From contig NZ_CAAJGM010000077.1 of assembly GCF_900996235.1 (NCBI RefSeq), positions 1-64,000 of the forward strand: a stretch of 64,000 nt of DNA. The letters are read 5' to 3'. Source of the stretch: Paraburkholderia sp. BCC1885 (GTDB lineage: Bacteria; Pseudomonadota; Gammaproteobacteria; Burkholderiales; Burkholderiaceae). A program made the position numbers and the translations under genes. Within the stretch, counting starts at the first letter, position 1. Every line of letters begins with the position of its first letter. The notes beneath the pieces are model-generated. The model searched no databases. It was not told the origin of the DNA and worked only from the letters and a program-made list of their open reading frames with translations. This document shows, piece after piece, positions 28,455 through 37,147 of the stretch.

Positions 28455-28501
28455 GCTGCGACGCGCGCAGCGGTTGCAAAACCTGCGCGCATTTGGACAT
28501 T

Positions 28502-28548
28502 ACGGCGAATCATTGCAACACGTTTTCATGTTGCGACGATTCGCCGTT
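28502..28548 (+). terminator. 18-bp hairpin after msrA
   Basis: ACGGCGAATCATTGCAAC pairs with GTTGCGACGATTCGCCGT (one mismatch, one G-U) with a 10-base loop, 47 bases past the msrA stop. It is followed by TTCTTGTATTGATTT, a T-rich but broken tract, so it is a probable transcription terminator. Confidence 0.6.
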
Positions 28549-28710
28549 CTTGTATTGATTTACATAGATAGGATTGCTAAGAATATTTGAATCGAAATGT
28601 AATCCGATATTCGGGACGATCAGCCGTCCTGACACAGATTTCGAAGCTGGGCCAATTCGCCATCCTGTTCGGCTTGCAGCAGATGTTAGCGATGACTGCA
28701 TTGGAACGCC

Positions 28711-28800
28711 CGTTCGTATCTGGCTGATGTCGCCGGGATGCTTCGGTGCAATGTTTTGTGTCAGGGGAGCGTGTAGATACATTGCGATACAAAGCGTCGC
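28711..28800 (-). repeat. Dispersed repeat, copy 1 (inverted relative to copy 2)
   Basis: Read on the minus strand this copy aligns over about 90 bases with 29242-29330: the blocks CAATGTATC.AC, TTGCA..GA.GC.TCC and AGCCAGATACG are shared in the same order and spacing. In the other direction both copies keep an open frame that reads RIWL.S.G near one end. The rest of the 28455-28845 gap, apart from the hairpin after msrA, shows nothing I recognise. Confidence 0.7.
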
Positions 28801-28845
28801 GTGTGTTGGGCTATAAAGCACCCATTCCTGACGCGGAGCATATCC

Positions 28846-29217
28846 ATGAACACCGACCTGTTGCGAGGATCCTGTCATTGCGGATCTGTGAAATTCGAAG
28901 TCCGAACTAAGCTGACGCCTGCGTCGCGCTGCAATTGCAGTCTGTGCCGGCGTAAGGGCGCGTTGATGACGCCGCCGTTCGCCGCGAGCGAACTCAAGAT
29001 ACTGAGTGGCGAAGCGTCGCTGACGCTGTACCAGTTCAATACACGCACGTCGAGGCATTACTTCTGCAAGCACTGCGGCATTTATCCGTTTCATCAGACA
29101 CGTATTAACCCGCAGCTTTGGCGCGTCAACATCGGTTGCCTGGAGGGTGTCGATCCGTATGCGCTGGAAGCGGGCGTAGTCGACGGCGCCAGCCTGTCTG
29201 TCGTGGACGACGCGTAA
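28846..29217 (+). CDS. GFA-family zinc-binding protein
   Basis: Encodes 123 residues from the ATG at 28846, with a GCGGAG ribosome binding site. It is a glutathione-dependent formaldehyde-activating enzyme (GFA/CENP-V) domain protein: zinc ligands C10-H-C12, C29-N-C31-SL-C34 and C74-KH-C77 are all present, as expected for the two zinc sites. Small members of this family bind glutathione adducts; most have no proven reaction. The gene lies between two inverted copies of a repeat, with no neighbour closer than 250 bases, so it forms a separate unit. Confidence 0.9.
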   Translation: MNTDLLRGSCHCGSVKFEVRTKLTPASRCNCSLCRRKGALMTPPFAASELKILSGEASLTLYQFNTRTSRHYFCKHCGIYPFHQTRINPQLWRVNIGCLEGVDPYALEAGVVDGASLSVVDDA

Positions 29218-29241
29218 GACTTTGAGACCCATCGCGCGACG

Positions 29242-29330
29242 CCGTGGCTTCGTATCCCAATGTATCCACCTCGCCGGCCAATACATAACGTTGCAATGAC
29301 GCTTCCTGTAGACACAAGCCAGATACGTCC
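29242..29330 (+). repeat. Dispersed repeat, copy 2
   Basis: Partner of the copy at 28711-28800 in opposite orientation, on the other side of the GFA gene. Long identical blocks (AGCCAGATACG, CAATGTATC) are separated by diverged bases, so the copies are old. No transposase, target duplication or terminal repeat was found with them. Confidence 0.7.
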
Positions 29331-29481
29331 AGGGGTTCTAACACTTTCAGGCCGGAGATTCGGGTTTCGCAAGCCGGTCCCGGCTCGCTTTACTTCAAGC
29401 CGTGAGCCCTGCTGAAGTTCACCAGAGAGAAGCCTGTGTAAAGCGGCCTCTGGGTTGGCTAATTTTTGAGGAGAATCTGCA

Positions 29482-30525
29482 ATGACGGAAGAGATCAACA
29501 CGCGACGTCGCCGTCTGCTAGGAACGACGGTGGCAAGCATCGGGCTGCTGGATCTGGGTTTGAGCGGGCTGGCACACGCGCAGTCGAACGAAGCGACCAC
29601 GGGCGGCAAAACCGGATTGCGCGTGGCTTCATTCGACAACCTTCGCCAGATCAATGCCGGGACACTTGGCATTGGATATGCGGAAGCGGGGCCGCAGAAT
29701 GGCCCCGCCGTGATTCTGCTGCACGGTTGGCCGTATGACATCTATAGCTTTGCTGAAGTCACGCCGATCCTGGCGGCTCAAGGCTATCGGGTGATCGTGC
29801 CGTATCTGCGCGGCTATGGCTCGACGCGCTTTCTGTCCGCGGACACGCCTCGCAACGGCCAGCAGGCGGTGGTCGCGGTGGACATCATTGCGCTCATGGA
29901 CGCATTGAAGATCGACCAGGCAATTTTGGGCGGTTTCGATTGGGGTGCGCGCACGGTCAATATCATTGCGGCGCTGTGGCCGCAACGGGTCAAGGCCATG
30001 GTGTCGGTGAGCGGCTATCTGATCGGTAGCCAGGCCGGCAACAAGGCGCCGTTGCCGCCGAAGGCCGAGTTCGCGTGGTGGTATCAGTTTTATTTCGCCA
30101 CGGATCGTGGCGCCGCGGGTTATGAAGCAAACCGCCACGATTTCAACAAACTGATCTGGCGCCTGGCATCGCCTAAATGGAATTTCGACGACGCGACTTA
30201 CGACCGCTCGGCTGCGTCGTTCAACAATCCGGATCACGTGGCCGTCGTGATCAACAATTACCGCTGGCGTCTGGGACTGGCCAACGGCGAGTCGCAATAC
30301 GACGAGCTTGAAGCACGTCTCGCGAAGGCGCCGTCCATCGCCGTTCCGAGCATCACGATGGAGGGCGATGCCAACGGCGCGCCGCATCCCGAGCCGGCCG
30401 CGTATGCCAGGAAATTCACCGGCAAGTATCAGCACCGGAACGTCGATGGCGGAATTGGCCATAACCTGCCGCAGGAAGCACCCAAGGAATTCGCGCAAGC
30501 GATCATGGATGTGGCTAGCCTCTAG
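29482..30525 (+). CDS. Tat-exported alpha/beta hydrolase (epoxide hydrolase-like)
   Basis: Encodes 347 residues; GAGGAG precedes the ATG. The N-terminus TRRRRLLGTTVASIGLL is a twin-arginine signal, with cleavage near LAHAQS, so a folded protein goes to the periplasm. The hydrolase core has HGWPYDIYSF (oxyanion HGxP), nucleophile Asp153 in GGFDWGAR rather than Ser, and catalytic His327 in GIGHNLPQE. Asp-nucleophile enzymes of this type are epoxide hydrolases or haloalkane dehalogenases. The second acid and the lid residues were not assigned, so the choice between the two is open. No regulator is adjacent. Confidence 0.9.
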   Translation: MTEEINTRRRRLLGTTVASIGLLDLGLSGLAHAQSNEATTGGKTGLRVASFDNLRQINAGTLGIGYAEAGPQNGPAVILLHGWPYDIYSFAEVTPILAAQGYRVIVPYLRGYGSTRFLSADTPRNGQQAVVAVDIIALMDALKIDQAILGGFDWGARTVNIIAALWPQRVKAMVSVSGYLIGSQAGNKAPLPPKAEFAWWYQFYFATDRGAAGYEANRHDFNKLIWRLASPKWNFDDATYDRSAASFNNPDHVAVVINNYRWRLGLANGESQYDELEARLAKAPSIAVPSITMEGDANGAPHPEPAAYARKFTGKYQHRNVDGGIGHNLPQEAPKEFAQAIMDVASL

Positions 30526-30542
30526 GCGTTCTGCATATCGGA

Positions 30543-30585
30543 AGATGTTCAGCAAACCGATCGTCTGATCCGTCGCTGAACATCT
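30543..30585. repeat. 11-bp perfect inverted repeat after the Tat hydrolase gene
   Basis: AGATGTTCAGC and GCTGAACATCT are separated by 21 bases and start 18 bases past the stop codon. It could end the transcript as a stem-loop, but an A-run, not a T-run, follows on this strand. Confidence 0.6.
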
Positions 30586-30811
30586 GATCAAAAAACCGTT
30601 AGCGAAGCGATGGGTCCGGCATTTTTTCCAGCACGTTCCAATGCACTGCACCATTCGATCGGCGCGGTGCGCTATCGCTCCTAAGGGCCGGTCCGGGTGG
30701 AAAAGTGCAGGAAAGCAGACTAGATTGATCGTTGGCACTCTTGAGCGTCGAAACCCGGCGCTGGGCCAGGTGGTGGTATGCGGTTTTTACGTCTTCGGGA
30801 GAGGGGAAACC

Positions 30812-31207
30812 ATGGGCACACAACTGAGCCATCGCTGCAAGACCTCGCTATACCGTCTGATGTTTGGCCACGCAGACGACGAAAGCATCGTATTTCTGAT
30901 GGCCGCCAATCGCGATGCAGCCCGCAAGGAAGCGACCGATGCGCTGGCCGCCATTCATCGCATCAAGCCCGATAACGTGTGCCTTTACAATCTCGTCTCG
31001 TTTCGCGAACTGATCGACTGCGGCGTTAGCGAAGATGAAGACCTGCGCATCTTCGAGGTGGCGTGGGAAGGCCCGAACGTCAGCACCTGGGCGGACCATC
31101 CGCTTTTTTTGACCGACGACGCGACCTTGCTCGGCAAGTGGGCTGAACTATACGCGGATCGGGCGCAAGAACTGGCTACGAGCGCGATCAATCGGGCACG
31201 GAGTTAA
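30812..31207 (+). CDS. Hypothetical cytosolic protein
   Basis: Encodes 131 residues from the ATG at 30812, which has a GAGGGGA ribosome binding site. I do not recognise the family. It has no signal peptide or membrane segment and is acidic in its middle (ELIDCGVSEDEDLRIFEVAWEGP), with alternating strand- and helix-like stretches. The last four bases overlap the convergent VOC-family gene. The strong start signal and the sharp end make it a probable real gene; function unknown. Confidence 0.65.
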   Translation: MGTQLSHRCKTSLYRLMFGHADDESIVFLMAANRDAARKEATDALAAIHRIKPDNVCLYNLVSFRELIDCGVSEDEDLRIFEVAWEGPNVSTWADHPLFLTDDATLLGKWAELYADRAQELATSAINRARS

Positions 31208-31605
31208 TTCGAAAACAGCTTTTGCCACTGTTCCTGCTTGTCCTCACGTGTATTTATTTCGATCAGCACGCCGCCAGGCGAGCGGCAAAAAAACCGCGAC
31301 CCACGCGAGTTATTGAAGACTTCGGTTTCCATCTGAACTCCACCTGCAAGAAATTCCTTGTAGAGGGCGTGGACGCCGTCCAGCGTCTCGACCTCAAGGC
31401 CGAAGTGGAAATTGCTGGGCCAAACCGGCACAGCGTCCGTGACATGGTCCAGGACGATGTCGAAGCCATCCCGTTTGAGCAGGCAGCTATCGCCGGCGGC
31501 CACGATTTCGCAGCCAAGGTATTTTTCGAAAAACGCGGCCGTCTCGGCGACGTTGGTGGTGGGGAAGCTCAGGTGATTGAGCTTCGCTTCTTTATGAAGG
31601 TTCAT
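31204..31605 (-). CDS. VOC-family (glyoxalase-like) protein
   Basis: Encodes 133 residues from the ATG at 31603-31605 (MNLHKEAKLNHLSFPTTN); a longer frame upstream lacks family features. It is a single vicinal-oxygen-chelate domain with two beta-alpha-beta-beta-beta modules: LNHLSFPTTNVAETAAFFEK opens the first, and FHFGLEVETLDGVHALY the second, ending SPGGVLIEINTRED. Candidate metal ligands are the His in NHLSF and the Glu in LIEIN. Members include glyoxalase I, dioxygenases and resistance proteins; which this is cannot be told. It overlaps the end of the convergent hypothetical gene by four bases. Confidence 0.88.
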   Translation of the reverse strand: MNLHKEAKLNHLSFPTTNVAETAAFFEKYLGCEIVAAGDSCLLKRDGFDIVLDHVTDAVPVWPSNFHFGLEVETLDGVHALYKEFLAGGVQMETEVFNNSRGSRFFCRSPGGVLIEINTREDKQEQWQKLFSN

Positions 31606-31861
31606 GAGCGATCTCGCGGAAAAATTGAAAAGACGTCGTGGAAGCGCTCGCCGAGCCAATGGCGCCGTGCTTAATCGCCAAAGATCAACTAACGTCCACA
31701 CCTTCAATTTTGCGAGCAATTACTCGATTTTTAAACTCGCATTGCGAGGTGCGCCTGTGGATGGCACCCAGGCCAACGCGGACGGGGGTTTTGCGAGTAT
31801 TTGACCGAACAGCTGCGAGCCATTGCTCGCATTCAGGCCGGTACGAGAAGGTACGCGCGCC

Positions 31862-32506
31862 TCACCGGGCTGCGACCCGCGGCCTTGCCGACGCCTGCTC
31901 CACGATCCCAAGGTAGCCAAACAGGGCTCGCCTGACGCGTGCTTCGAGTGCGCCACGATCTACCTCGCCGCGCTCGCCCGCCGCGTCGACGATGGCGCGC
32001 AGAATGGCGAGAAGGTCGTCGATTGCAATCGCGGTATCCGCTTGGCGCGGAATATCGTCGTGCGCCAGAATCTGCCGCATCAATTCATCGAAGGGAGCCT
32101 TGCATGCCGCGAGCTCTTTGCTGATGGCAGGACGGTTTTCCTCGAAGTCGAGCGCCCGCGCAAGCAGGGGACGCCGCAGCTGCTGGTGAACGGAGACCGT
32201 AATCAGGTATTTCAGGGCCCGCTGGCCGTCCGGCTGACTGAGCGCGCCTTGGGCCTCCGCGAGGAATACGGCAAGCTCGCGCTTGCTTAGGGCGACGATG
32301 ATCGCGTCCTTGCCCGGAAAGTATTGGTACAGGGTGCCGACACTGACGCCCGCGCGCTGCGCGACGAGATTGGTATTCAGGCCATCAAGTCCTTTGGCTT
32401 CGAGAATGCGTGCCGCTGCCTCGAGAATCGCGGCGACGGTCTGTTCGGCGCGAGATTGCTGCGGGATTTTGCGCGGCTTGAGGGAATGGCGCCGGGTCGT
32501 TGTCAC
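31862..32506 (-). CDS. TetR-family transcriptional regulator
   Basis: Encodes 214 residues. The DNA-binding domain spans about residues 17-65: RAEQTVAAILEAAARILEAKG, then LVAQRAGVSVGTLYQYFPGKDAII. The C-terminal ligand domain is not assignable. Upstream and downstream neighbours are 250-280 bases away and face different ways, so its target is unclear; the VOC-family gene on the same strand lies upstream of it, and the secreted DUF1571-like gene is divergent. Confidence 0.9.
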   Translation of the reverse strand: MTTTRRHSLKPRKIPQQSRAEQTVAAILEAAARILEAKGLDGLNTNLVAQRAGVSVGTLYQYFPGKDAIIVALSKRELAVFLAEAQGALSQPDGQRALKYLITVSVHQQLRRPLLARALDFEENRPAISKELAACKAPFDELMRQILAHDDIPRQADTAIAIDDLLAILRAIVDAAGERGEVDRGALEARVRRALFGYLGIVEQASARPRVAAR

Positions 32507-32783
32507 GATGTAACCTGATGAGAAGCGAGTGATAGCTCGAATTTTACAACGAGACGTCGCACTAACGATTGCCGCGACGGCAGTTCATACCTTGGCAGGT
32601 GGCCCGGGTCATGCTGCTGGGACGCCGCTTCACACTTAATGTAAAACGCGGGAATAAAGTGCCTTCCTGCGTCGTTTACCCTTGTGGCTGCCATCTCCTA
32701 TGGCCGCCGGTCGCGAGCGCCGCCATCCCGCGCGGCGCGAGTCCGCGCCAGAACGCCGTGCCGGGCGACGCCTCTGACACGGC

Positions 32784-33803
32784 ATGGAAAACGTCGGGAA
32801 ATTCATGCGTCCATCTATTCTGGACAACCTGTTTCGCGTCGGGACATCGCCCGGGCGTGTCTGTCAGGCGGTTCGTGCGTCGATATGGCTGTTGACGCTG
32901 ACGTGCGCGATCGTCTCGACGGACGCGCTCGCCCAGTCGATGAGCCCGCTTTCGCCGGTGGTTTTAACCAGCGCGCCGGCCGGATGCGCGCGCGCGGGCG
33001 ACCCAGTGACCGCCAATGCGGACCTCAATCAGTTCCGCAGCCTTCAGCCCGATGAGCAGGCCAGGTGGTGGCGCAAGCGCGTCGAAAACCACACTCTGCT
33101 ATCGCTCAGCGACGCCCAGATCCTGGCCCTGATGGACGCAATGAAACCGGAGGCCTTCGTCGACTACGCGAAATTCGACATGGTGCTCGACAACACCTAC
33201 GAATACAGCATGTTTCGCCAGGAGCGCGTGGCCGGCCGATGGTCCGACCGGCCCGATCACATGACGATCCGCTATCAGGACTCGCCGCGAAAAGTCTACG
33301 CAAAATGGCTGCCGGACGGCGCCCATGCAGGACAGGAGATTCTGTACGACGAAACCACGGACCCCGATCGCATCTACGGCCACGCTGGCGGCCTGCTGCG
33401 CATCGTGTCGGGCAAGATTGCAATCGACGGCACGTTTGCGCACGCCCAGTCGCGCCATAGCGTGCGCGATCTCGGCCTGCAATTCATCGCGCGCACCGTC
33501 GATCACGACGCGCGCAGCTATCGTGACGAAGGCGTGACACCGCGCCCGACACGCATCGAGATCGTGACCATGCAGGGCAAACGCATGCTGGCGTGGACGT
33601 GGATCGCGCCAGCCGGACCGCCCGCGCATTATGCGCAGCGCGTGCGATTGCTGTTCGATCTTCAGCACCCCTGGCCCAGCGGCGAAATTGCATGGGACGA
33701 GCGCAACAGACCGCTGGAGCTGATTCGTTTCGAAGACGTGACACCACGCCATTGGAGCGACGCCACCTTCGATCCGCACAACCCGGAATACGGCTTCCAC
33801 TAA
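32784..33803 (+). CDS. Exported DUF1571-like protein
   Basis: Encodes 339 residues. A membrane-spanning or signal segment at about residues 31-50 (ASIWLLTLTCAIVSTDALAQS) sits behind a 30-residue basic leader, so the ATG eight codons in may be the true start. The body has the pattern of the DUF1571 family: YEYSMFRQERVAGRW, HMTIRYQDSPRKVYAKW, and GQEILYDETTD, followed by a C-terminal beta-rich half with LLFDLQHPWPSGEI and YGFH. These proteins resemble periplasmic lipoprotein-carrier folds, but no function is established. It is alone; a TetR gene is divergent from it. Confidence 0.75.
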   Translation: MENVGKFMRPSILDNLFRVGTSPGRVCQAVRASIWLLTLTCAIVSTDALAQSMSPLSPVVLTSAPAGCARAGDPVTANADLNQFRSLQPDEQARWWRKRVENHTLLSLSDAQILALMDAMKPEAFVDYAKFDMVLDNTYEYSMFRQERVAGRWSDRPDHMTIRYQDSPRKVYAKWLPDGAHAGQEILYDETTDPDRIYGHAGGLLRIVSGKIAIDGTFAHAQSRHSVRDLGLQFIARTVDHDARSYRDEGVTPRPTRIEIVTMQGKRMLAWTWIAPAGPPAHYAQRVRLLFDLQHPWPSGEIAWDERNRPLELIRFEDVTPRHWSDATFDPHNPEYGFH

Positions 33804-34290
33804 CAGCGCGGGTTTGGCATACCGCTGCGCGCCCACGTTTCGCGGACCGGTGCACCACACACCACACCGCGCCAGACCTAAACATTTCCTTAAAACGGCC
33901 GTAAACACCTGGGCAGAGTATCCAGTTCCATGGCGACGTAGAACGGGGCATGCGCGGGACGGCAGGGCAACGCCGCCAGTCCAGTCATCTGGCGGTTACA
34001 GCAAACAAGGAAGCACCGTGCCGCCACCGCCACAACGAAAGAAGCGGATGACCGGCAGACGTTCTGAGCAAAATGCGGAAACCCGCCGCACGTCCCGCGC
34101 TGCGGATGAAATCAAGCGGTTCCTTACTTCTGGCGCCAAAGCGGCGTCAAGGAGTACCCTTACGCGCGTCCCGCCCCGCGTGGCCACGCGACCGTACCCA
34201 TTGTTTTCCTTTCAACGGGAATTTCGCCGGACGTAGTAAGGTATCGGGGATTTTATTTTCCGCCCGGGCACATTGATTTTTGAGGCGCTT
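33804..34290. other. Intergenic region before the KfrA-like gene
   Basis: I find no convincing gene. A 140-codon frame on the plus strand (33814-34236) lacks family features and a start signal. The last 80 bases before 34291 are AT-richer and probably hold the promoter of the coiled-coil protein. Confidence 0.4.
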
Positions 34291-37026
34291 ATGTCCAAAG
34301 ACGCAGACTTGATCACCGACGAAGACGTCGCCGCCATCGCCGACAGGATGGTTGCCGAAGGCCGGCGGGTTACGCCAGTGACAATCTGGTCGGAGGCGCG
34401 CGGCGGTTCGCTGGTGGCGATCGTGGCGGCGCTCGAGCGTTGGCGCGAAGTGCGTCAGCCCAGAACGCCTGACTTGCAGATCCCGGCCGGATTGCCGGAC
34501 GGCCTCGCCGAAAGCATCATGAGCGCTGCGGGCCAGATCTGGACCGTCTCGCAGGAAGAAGCCGAAAAGGCATTCAGCCAGCGGCTCTCTTCAATGAGCC
34601 AGCAGGTCGAAACCTCGCTCGCCGAACGGGACGAGGCGCTCACCGAGTTTCAGAAGATCGCCGACGAAGTCGAAGCAAGGGGCGAGCGGCTCGCCGCCTT
34701 GGCGAGTGAGCTTGAGGCTTCGCAACATACGGCGTCCCGGCTTGAGACGGACCTTGCGAGTACAACCGGTCGCGCGGATGCGGCCGAGACGCGTGTCGAG
34801 GAATTGACGCAGCAGGTGTCGCTGGCCGACGCCGATCTGCGAACCTCGCAAAGCGCGCTCGAAGAAGAGCGCCGGGCGCGTGACGAACTGACGGCAGTCG
34901 TCGCCGGCAAGAATGACGAGCTTGCGCGTCTGACGCAGGAGCGTGACGACTCGCAGCAGGAGGTCGTGTCGTTGGGCGACGCCTTGCAGGCGAAGTCGCA
35001 GGAAATCGACAAGTGGTCGCAGGACGCCGGCGCGCTGACATTGCGTGCGCAAGCAGCCGAGGCGCGTGTCGAGGACCTGCTGCAACGGGTGTCGACAACG
35101 GATGCCAGTTTGCAAGCCTCGCAGGCATCACTCGAAGAAGAGCGCCGGGCGCGCGACGCGTTGGCAACCGAAGTCGCGAGCAAGAGTGATGAAATCGCGC
35201 GGCTCTCGCAGCAACTCGATGGCGCGCGGCAGGAAATCGCTGCTTTGACCGATGCGGGTCTCGCGAAGTCGGAAGAAATCGCGCGGTTGACCCAGGAGCG
35301 CGACGACTCGCGACAGGAGGCCGCAACTATCAGCGCCGCCTTGCTGGCGAAGTCGGATGAGGCCGAGCGATGGTCGCAGGAGGCGAGCGTCGCTGCGTCG
35401 CGTGCGCAAGCCGCCGAAACCCGCGTGGAAGCGCTTTTGCAGCGCGAGTCGGCGGCGAATGCCGATCTGCAAGCCGCGAAGACGTCGCTCGAAGCGGAAC
35501 GCAGGGCGCGTGACGAACTGGCTGCGGACGTATCGAGCAAGAACGATGAGCTCGCGCGACTCACGCGCGATCTGGAAGACGCGCGTCAGGAGATCGCCAC
35601 GTCGAGCGCGACCAGCGAGGCGCAGTCGCAAGAAATCGCAAGGCTGTTGCAAGAGTCGAGCGCGGCCACCGCGCGTGTGCTTGCCGAACAGACGCGCGCT
35701 GAAGAACTGGCGCAGCGTGTGCAGGCGGCGCAGACGCGTATAGACGAACTTCTCCAGCGCGAGTCGCTGGCAGAGAGCAAGCTGGGAACGACGCAGGCCT
35801 CGCTCGAAGAAGAGCGCCGGGCGCGTGAAGCGCTGGCCGCTACGCTCGCAGACAGGAGCGAAGAAATCGCGCGGCTTACGCAGGAGCGCGACGATTCGCA
35901 GCAGCAGATTGCAGCGCTGAGCAATGCCTCCCAGCTCAAGTCGGAACAAATCGAAAGCATCTCGCAGGAAGCCAGAACGGCGGCGGCGCGTGCGCAAACC
36001 GCCGAGGCGCGTATCGAGGAATTGCTGCAGCAGGCATCGGTAGAAAACGCCAATCTGGAAACGGCCAGGACTTCGCTCGAAGACGCACGACGCGCACACG
36101 ACGAGTTGGCCGCCGCTCTCTCCAGTAAAGGTGACGAGATCGCGCGCCTTACCCAGGAACGCGACGAATCGCGGCAACAGAGCGCGACGTTGAGCACGAC
36201 CTTGACCGACGCCGCCCAGGCGAAATCGGAAGAAATCGCCAGGTGGTCGCAGGAAGCCGACGCGAGCGTCACGCGGGCGCAGGCCGCCGAGGACCTCGCA
36301 AACGAACATCACGCGCGGCTTGCCGCACTCGAAGCCGAACTGAACGAGGCTCGCGCGGCGTTGGCAAGTGAACGTCAGGCAACCGCGGCGCGGCTCGATG
36401 AAGGATTGGCTCAGGACGGCGAACTGCAACGAATCAATCAGGAGCTCGAACAAACCCGCGCTCAGGTGGGCGCTGTCACCGAAGCGCATGCAGCAGCGAG
36501 TGCCGAACTGGCCCGTGTATCGCACGAAGCCGCTGCCGCGAGGGAGCGCGCCGATACTGCTGAGCGTCATGCCGCCCAATTGACGCAGCGTCTCTCTGAA
36601 CTGGCCGAAACTGCCTCACAGGACGGCCAGCGCGGCCAGCATCCGGGGGCTCATGCGGACGACGAGGACAGTGCGGAAGAACTCGCCGTCCTGCAACGTC
36701 AGATGGCCGCTCAGGCGAAGGCGCATGAAAAGGCGCTCGGCGAACTGCGCGCCAATGCCGAGCAGTGGGTCGCGCATGCGCGGGATCTGAAACAGCGGCT
36801 CGGCCAGGCCGGCGAAAGAATCCTCTTCATCGATGCACGCAGCACAGGGGAAGTGGCGCTCGTGCGGCGGCTCGCGGCTGAACTGGAGCGGCTCAAGCCC
36901 GATCACGAGTTGGTCTCGCGCGAGGCGCAGCAAAAGGTGATCGGCTCGACCATGAGCTTGCAGCTTTCCCAGAAGGGCTACCGGTATGACCCGAGTACGG
37001 CGGTGATGTCGAAGATCGAGAGTTGA
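34291..37026 (+). CDS. KfrA-like DNA-binding coiled-coil protein
   Basis: Encodes 911 residues; the ATG at 34291 has GAGG upstream. Residues 1-60 (ITDEDVAAIADRMVAEGRR, TPVTIWSEARGGS) resemble the KfrA N-terminal DNA-binding domain of plasmid proteins that form alpha-helical coiled coils. Residues about 85-790 are a heptad-rich coiled coil with repeated SLEEERRARDEL and KSDEIARLTQERDDS blocks. The repeat block begins at residues 190, 281, 400, 505 and 596, so unit lengths are 91, 119, 105 and 91, all multiples of seven, which keeps the heptad phase. The C-terminal 110 residues are more globular (GEVALVRRLAAELERLKPD). Most plasmid KfrA proteins are about 300-400 residues, so this is unusually long. 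Likely organises DNA or cell structure; unproven. Confidence 0.85.
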   Translation: MSKDADLITDEDVAAIADRMVAEGRRVTPVTIWSEARGGSLVAIVAALERWREVRQPRTPDLQIPAGLPDGLAESIMSAAGQIWTVSQEEAEKAFSQRLSSMSQQVETSLAERDEALTEFQKIADEVEARGERLAALASELEASQHTASRLETDLASTTGRADAAETRVEELTQQVSLADADLRTSQSALEEERRARDELTAVVAGKNDELARLTQERDDSQQEVVSLGDALQAKSQEIDKWSQDAGALTLRAQAAEARVEDLLQRVSTTDASLQASQASLEEERRARDALATEVASKSDEIARLSQQLDGARQEIAALTDAGLAKSEEIARLTQERDDSRQEAATISAALLAKSDEAERWSQEASVAASRAQAAETRVEALLQRESAANADLQAAKTSLEAERRARDELAADVSSKNDELARLTRDLEDARQEIATSSATSEAQSQEIARLLQESSAATARVLAEQTRAEELAQRVQAAQTRIDELLQRESLAESKLGTTQASLEEERRAREALAATLADRSEEIARLTQERDDSQQQIAALSNASQLKSEQIESISQEARTAAARAQTAEARIEELLQQASVENANLETARTSLEDARRAHDELAAALSSKGDEIARLTQERDESRQQSATLSTTLTDAAQAKSEEIARWSQEADASVTRAQAAEDLANEHHARLAALEAELNEARAALASERQATAARLDEGLAQDGELQRINQELEQTRAQVGAVTEAHAAASAELARVSHEAAAARERADTAERHAAQLTQRLSELAETASQDGQRGQHPGAHADDEDSAEELAVLQRQMAAQAKAHEKALGELRANAEQWVAHARDLKQRLGQAGERILFIDARSTGEVALVRRLAAELERLKPDHELVSREAQQKVIGSTMSLQLSQKGYRYDPSTAVMSKIES

Positions 37027-37147
37027 GGAGGCGAGGGCTCTGCTTTGGGCGAAAGCTCGCCTGAAGTCCCTTGTCATCCCGCTCGGCCGCCCTCCACGGC
37101 ATGAATCGTGCTCTCTGAAAAGAGATGCCAACCCTCTGGAGCCGGTC

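Noticed and set aside
28510..29286. 258-codon frame antisense to the GFA gene
   Set aside because: The GFA gene has intact zinc ligands and a ribosome binding site; the antisense frame only runs through repeat sequence and its shadow.
28711..29330. Insertion sequence or composite transposon around the GFA gene
   Set aside because: No transposase, no terminal inverted repeats at outer edges and no target duplication; only the repeat pair itself is supported.
34849..36100. Periodic repeats considered as CRISPR-like or tandem DNA repeats
   Set aside because: Units are 273-357 bases, diverged and in frame; they are protein heptad repeats, not short direct repeats with spacers.
35128..36579. 483-codon frame antisense to the coiled-coil gene
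   Set aside because: Its apparent repeats are just the reverse of the coiled-coil repeats.
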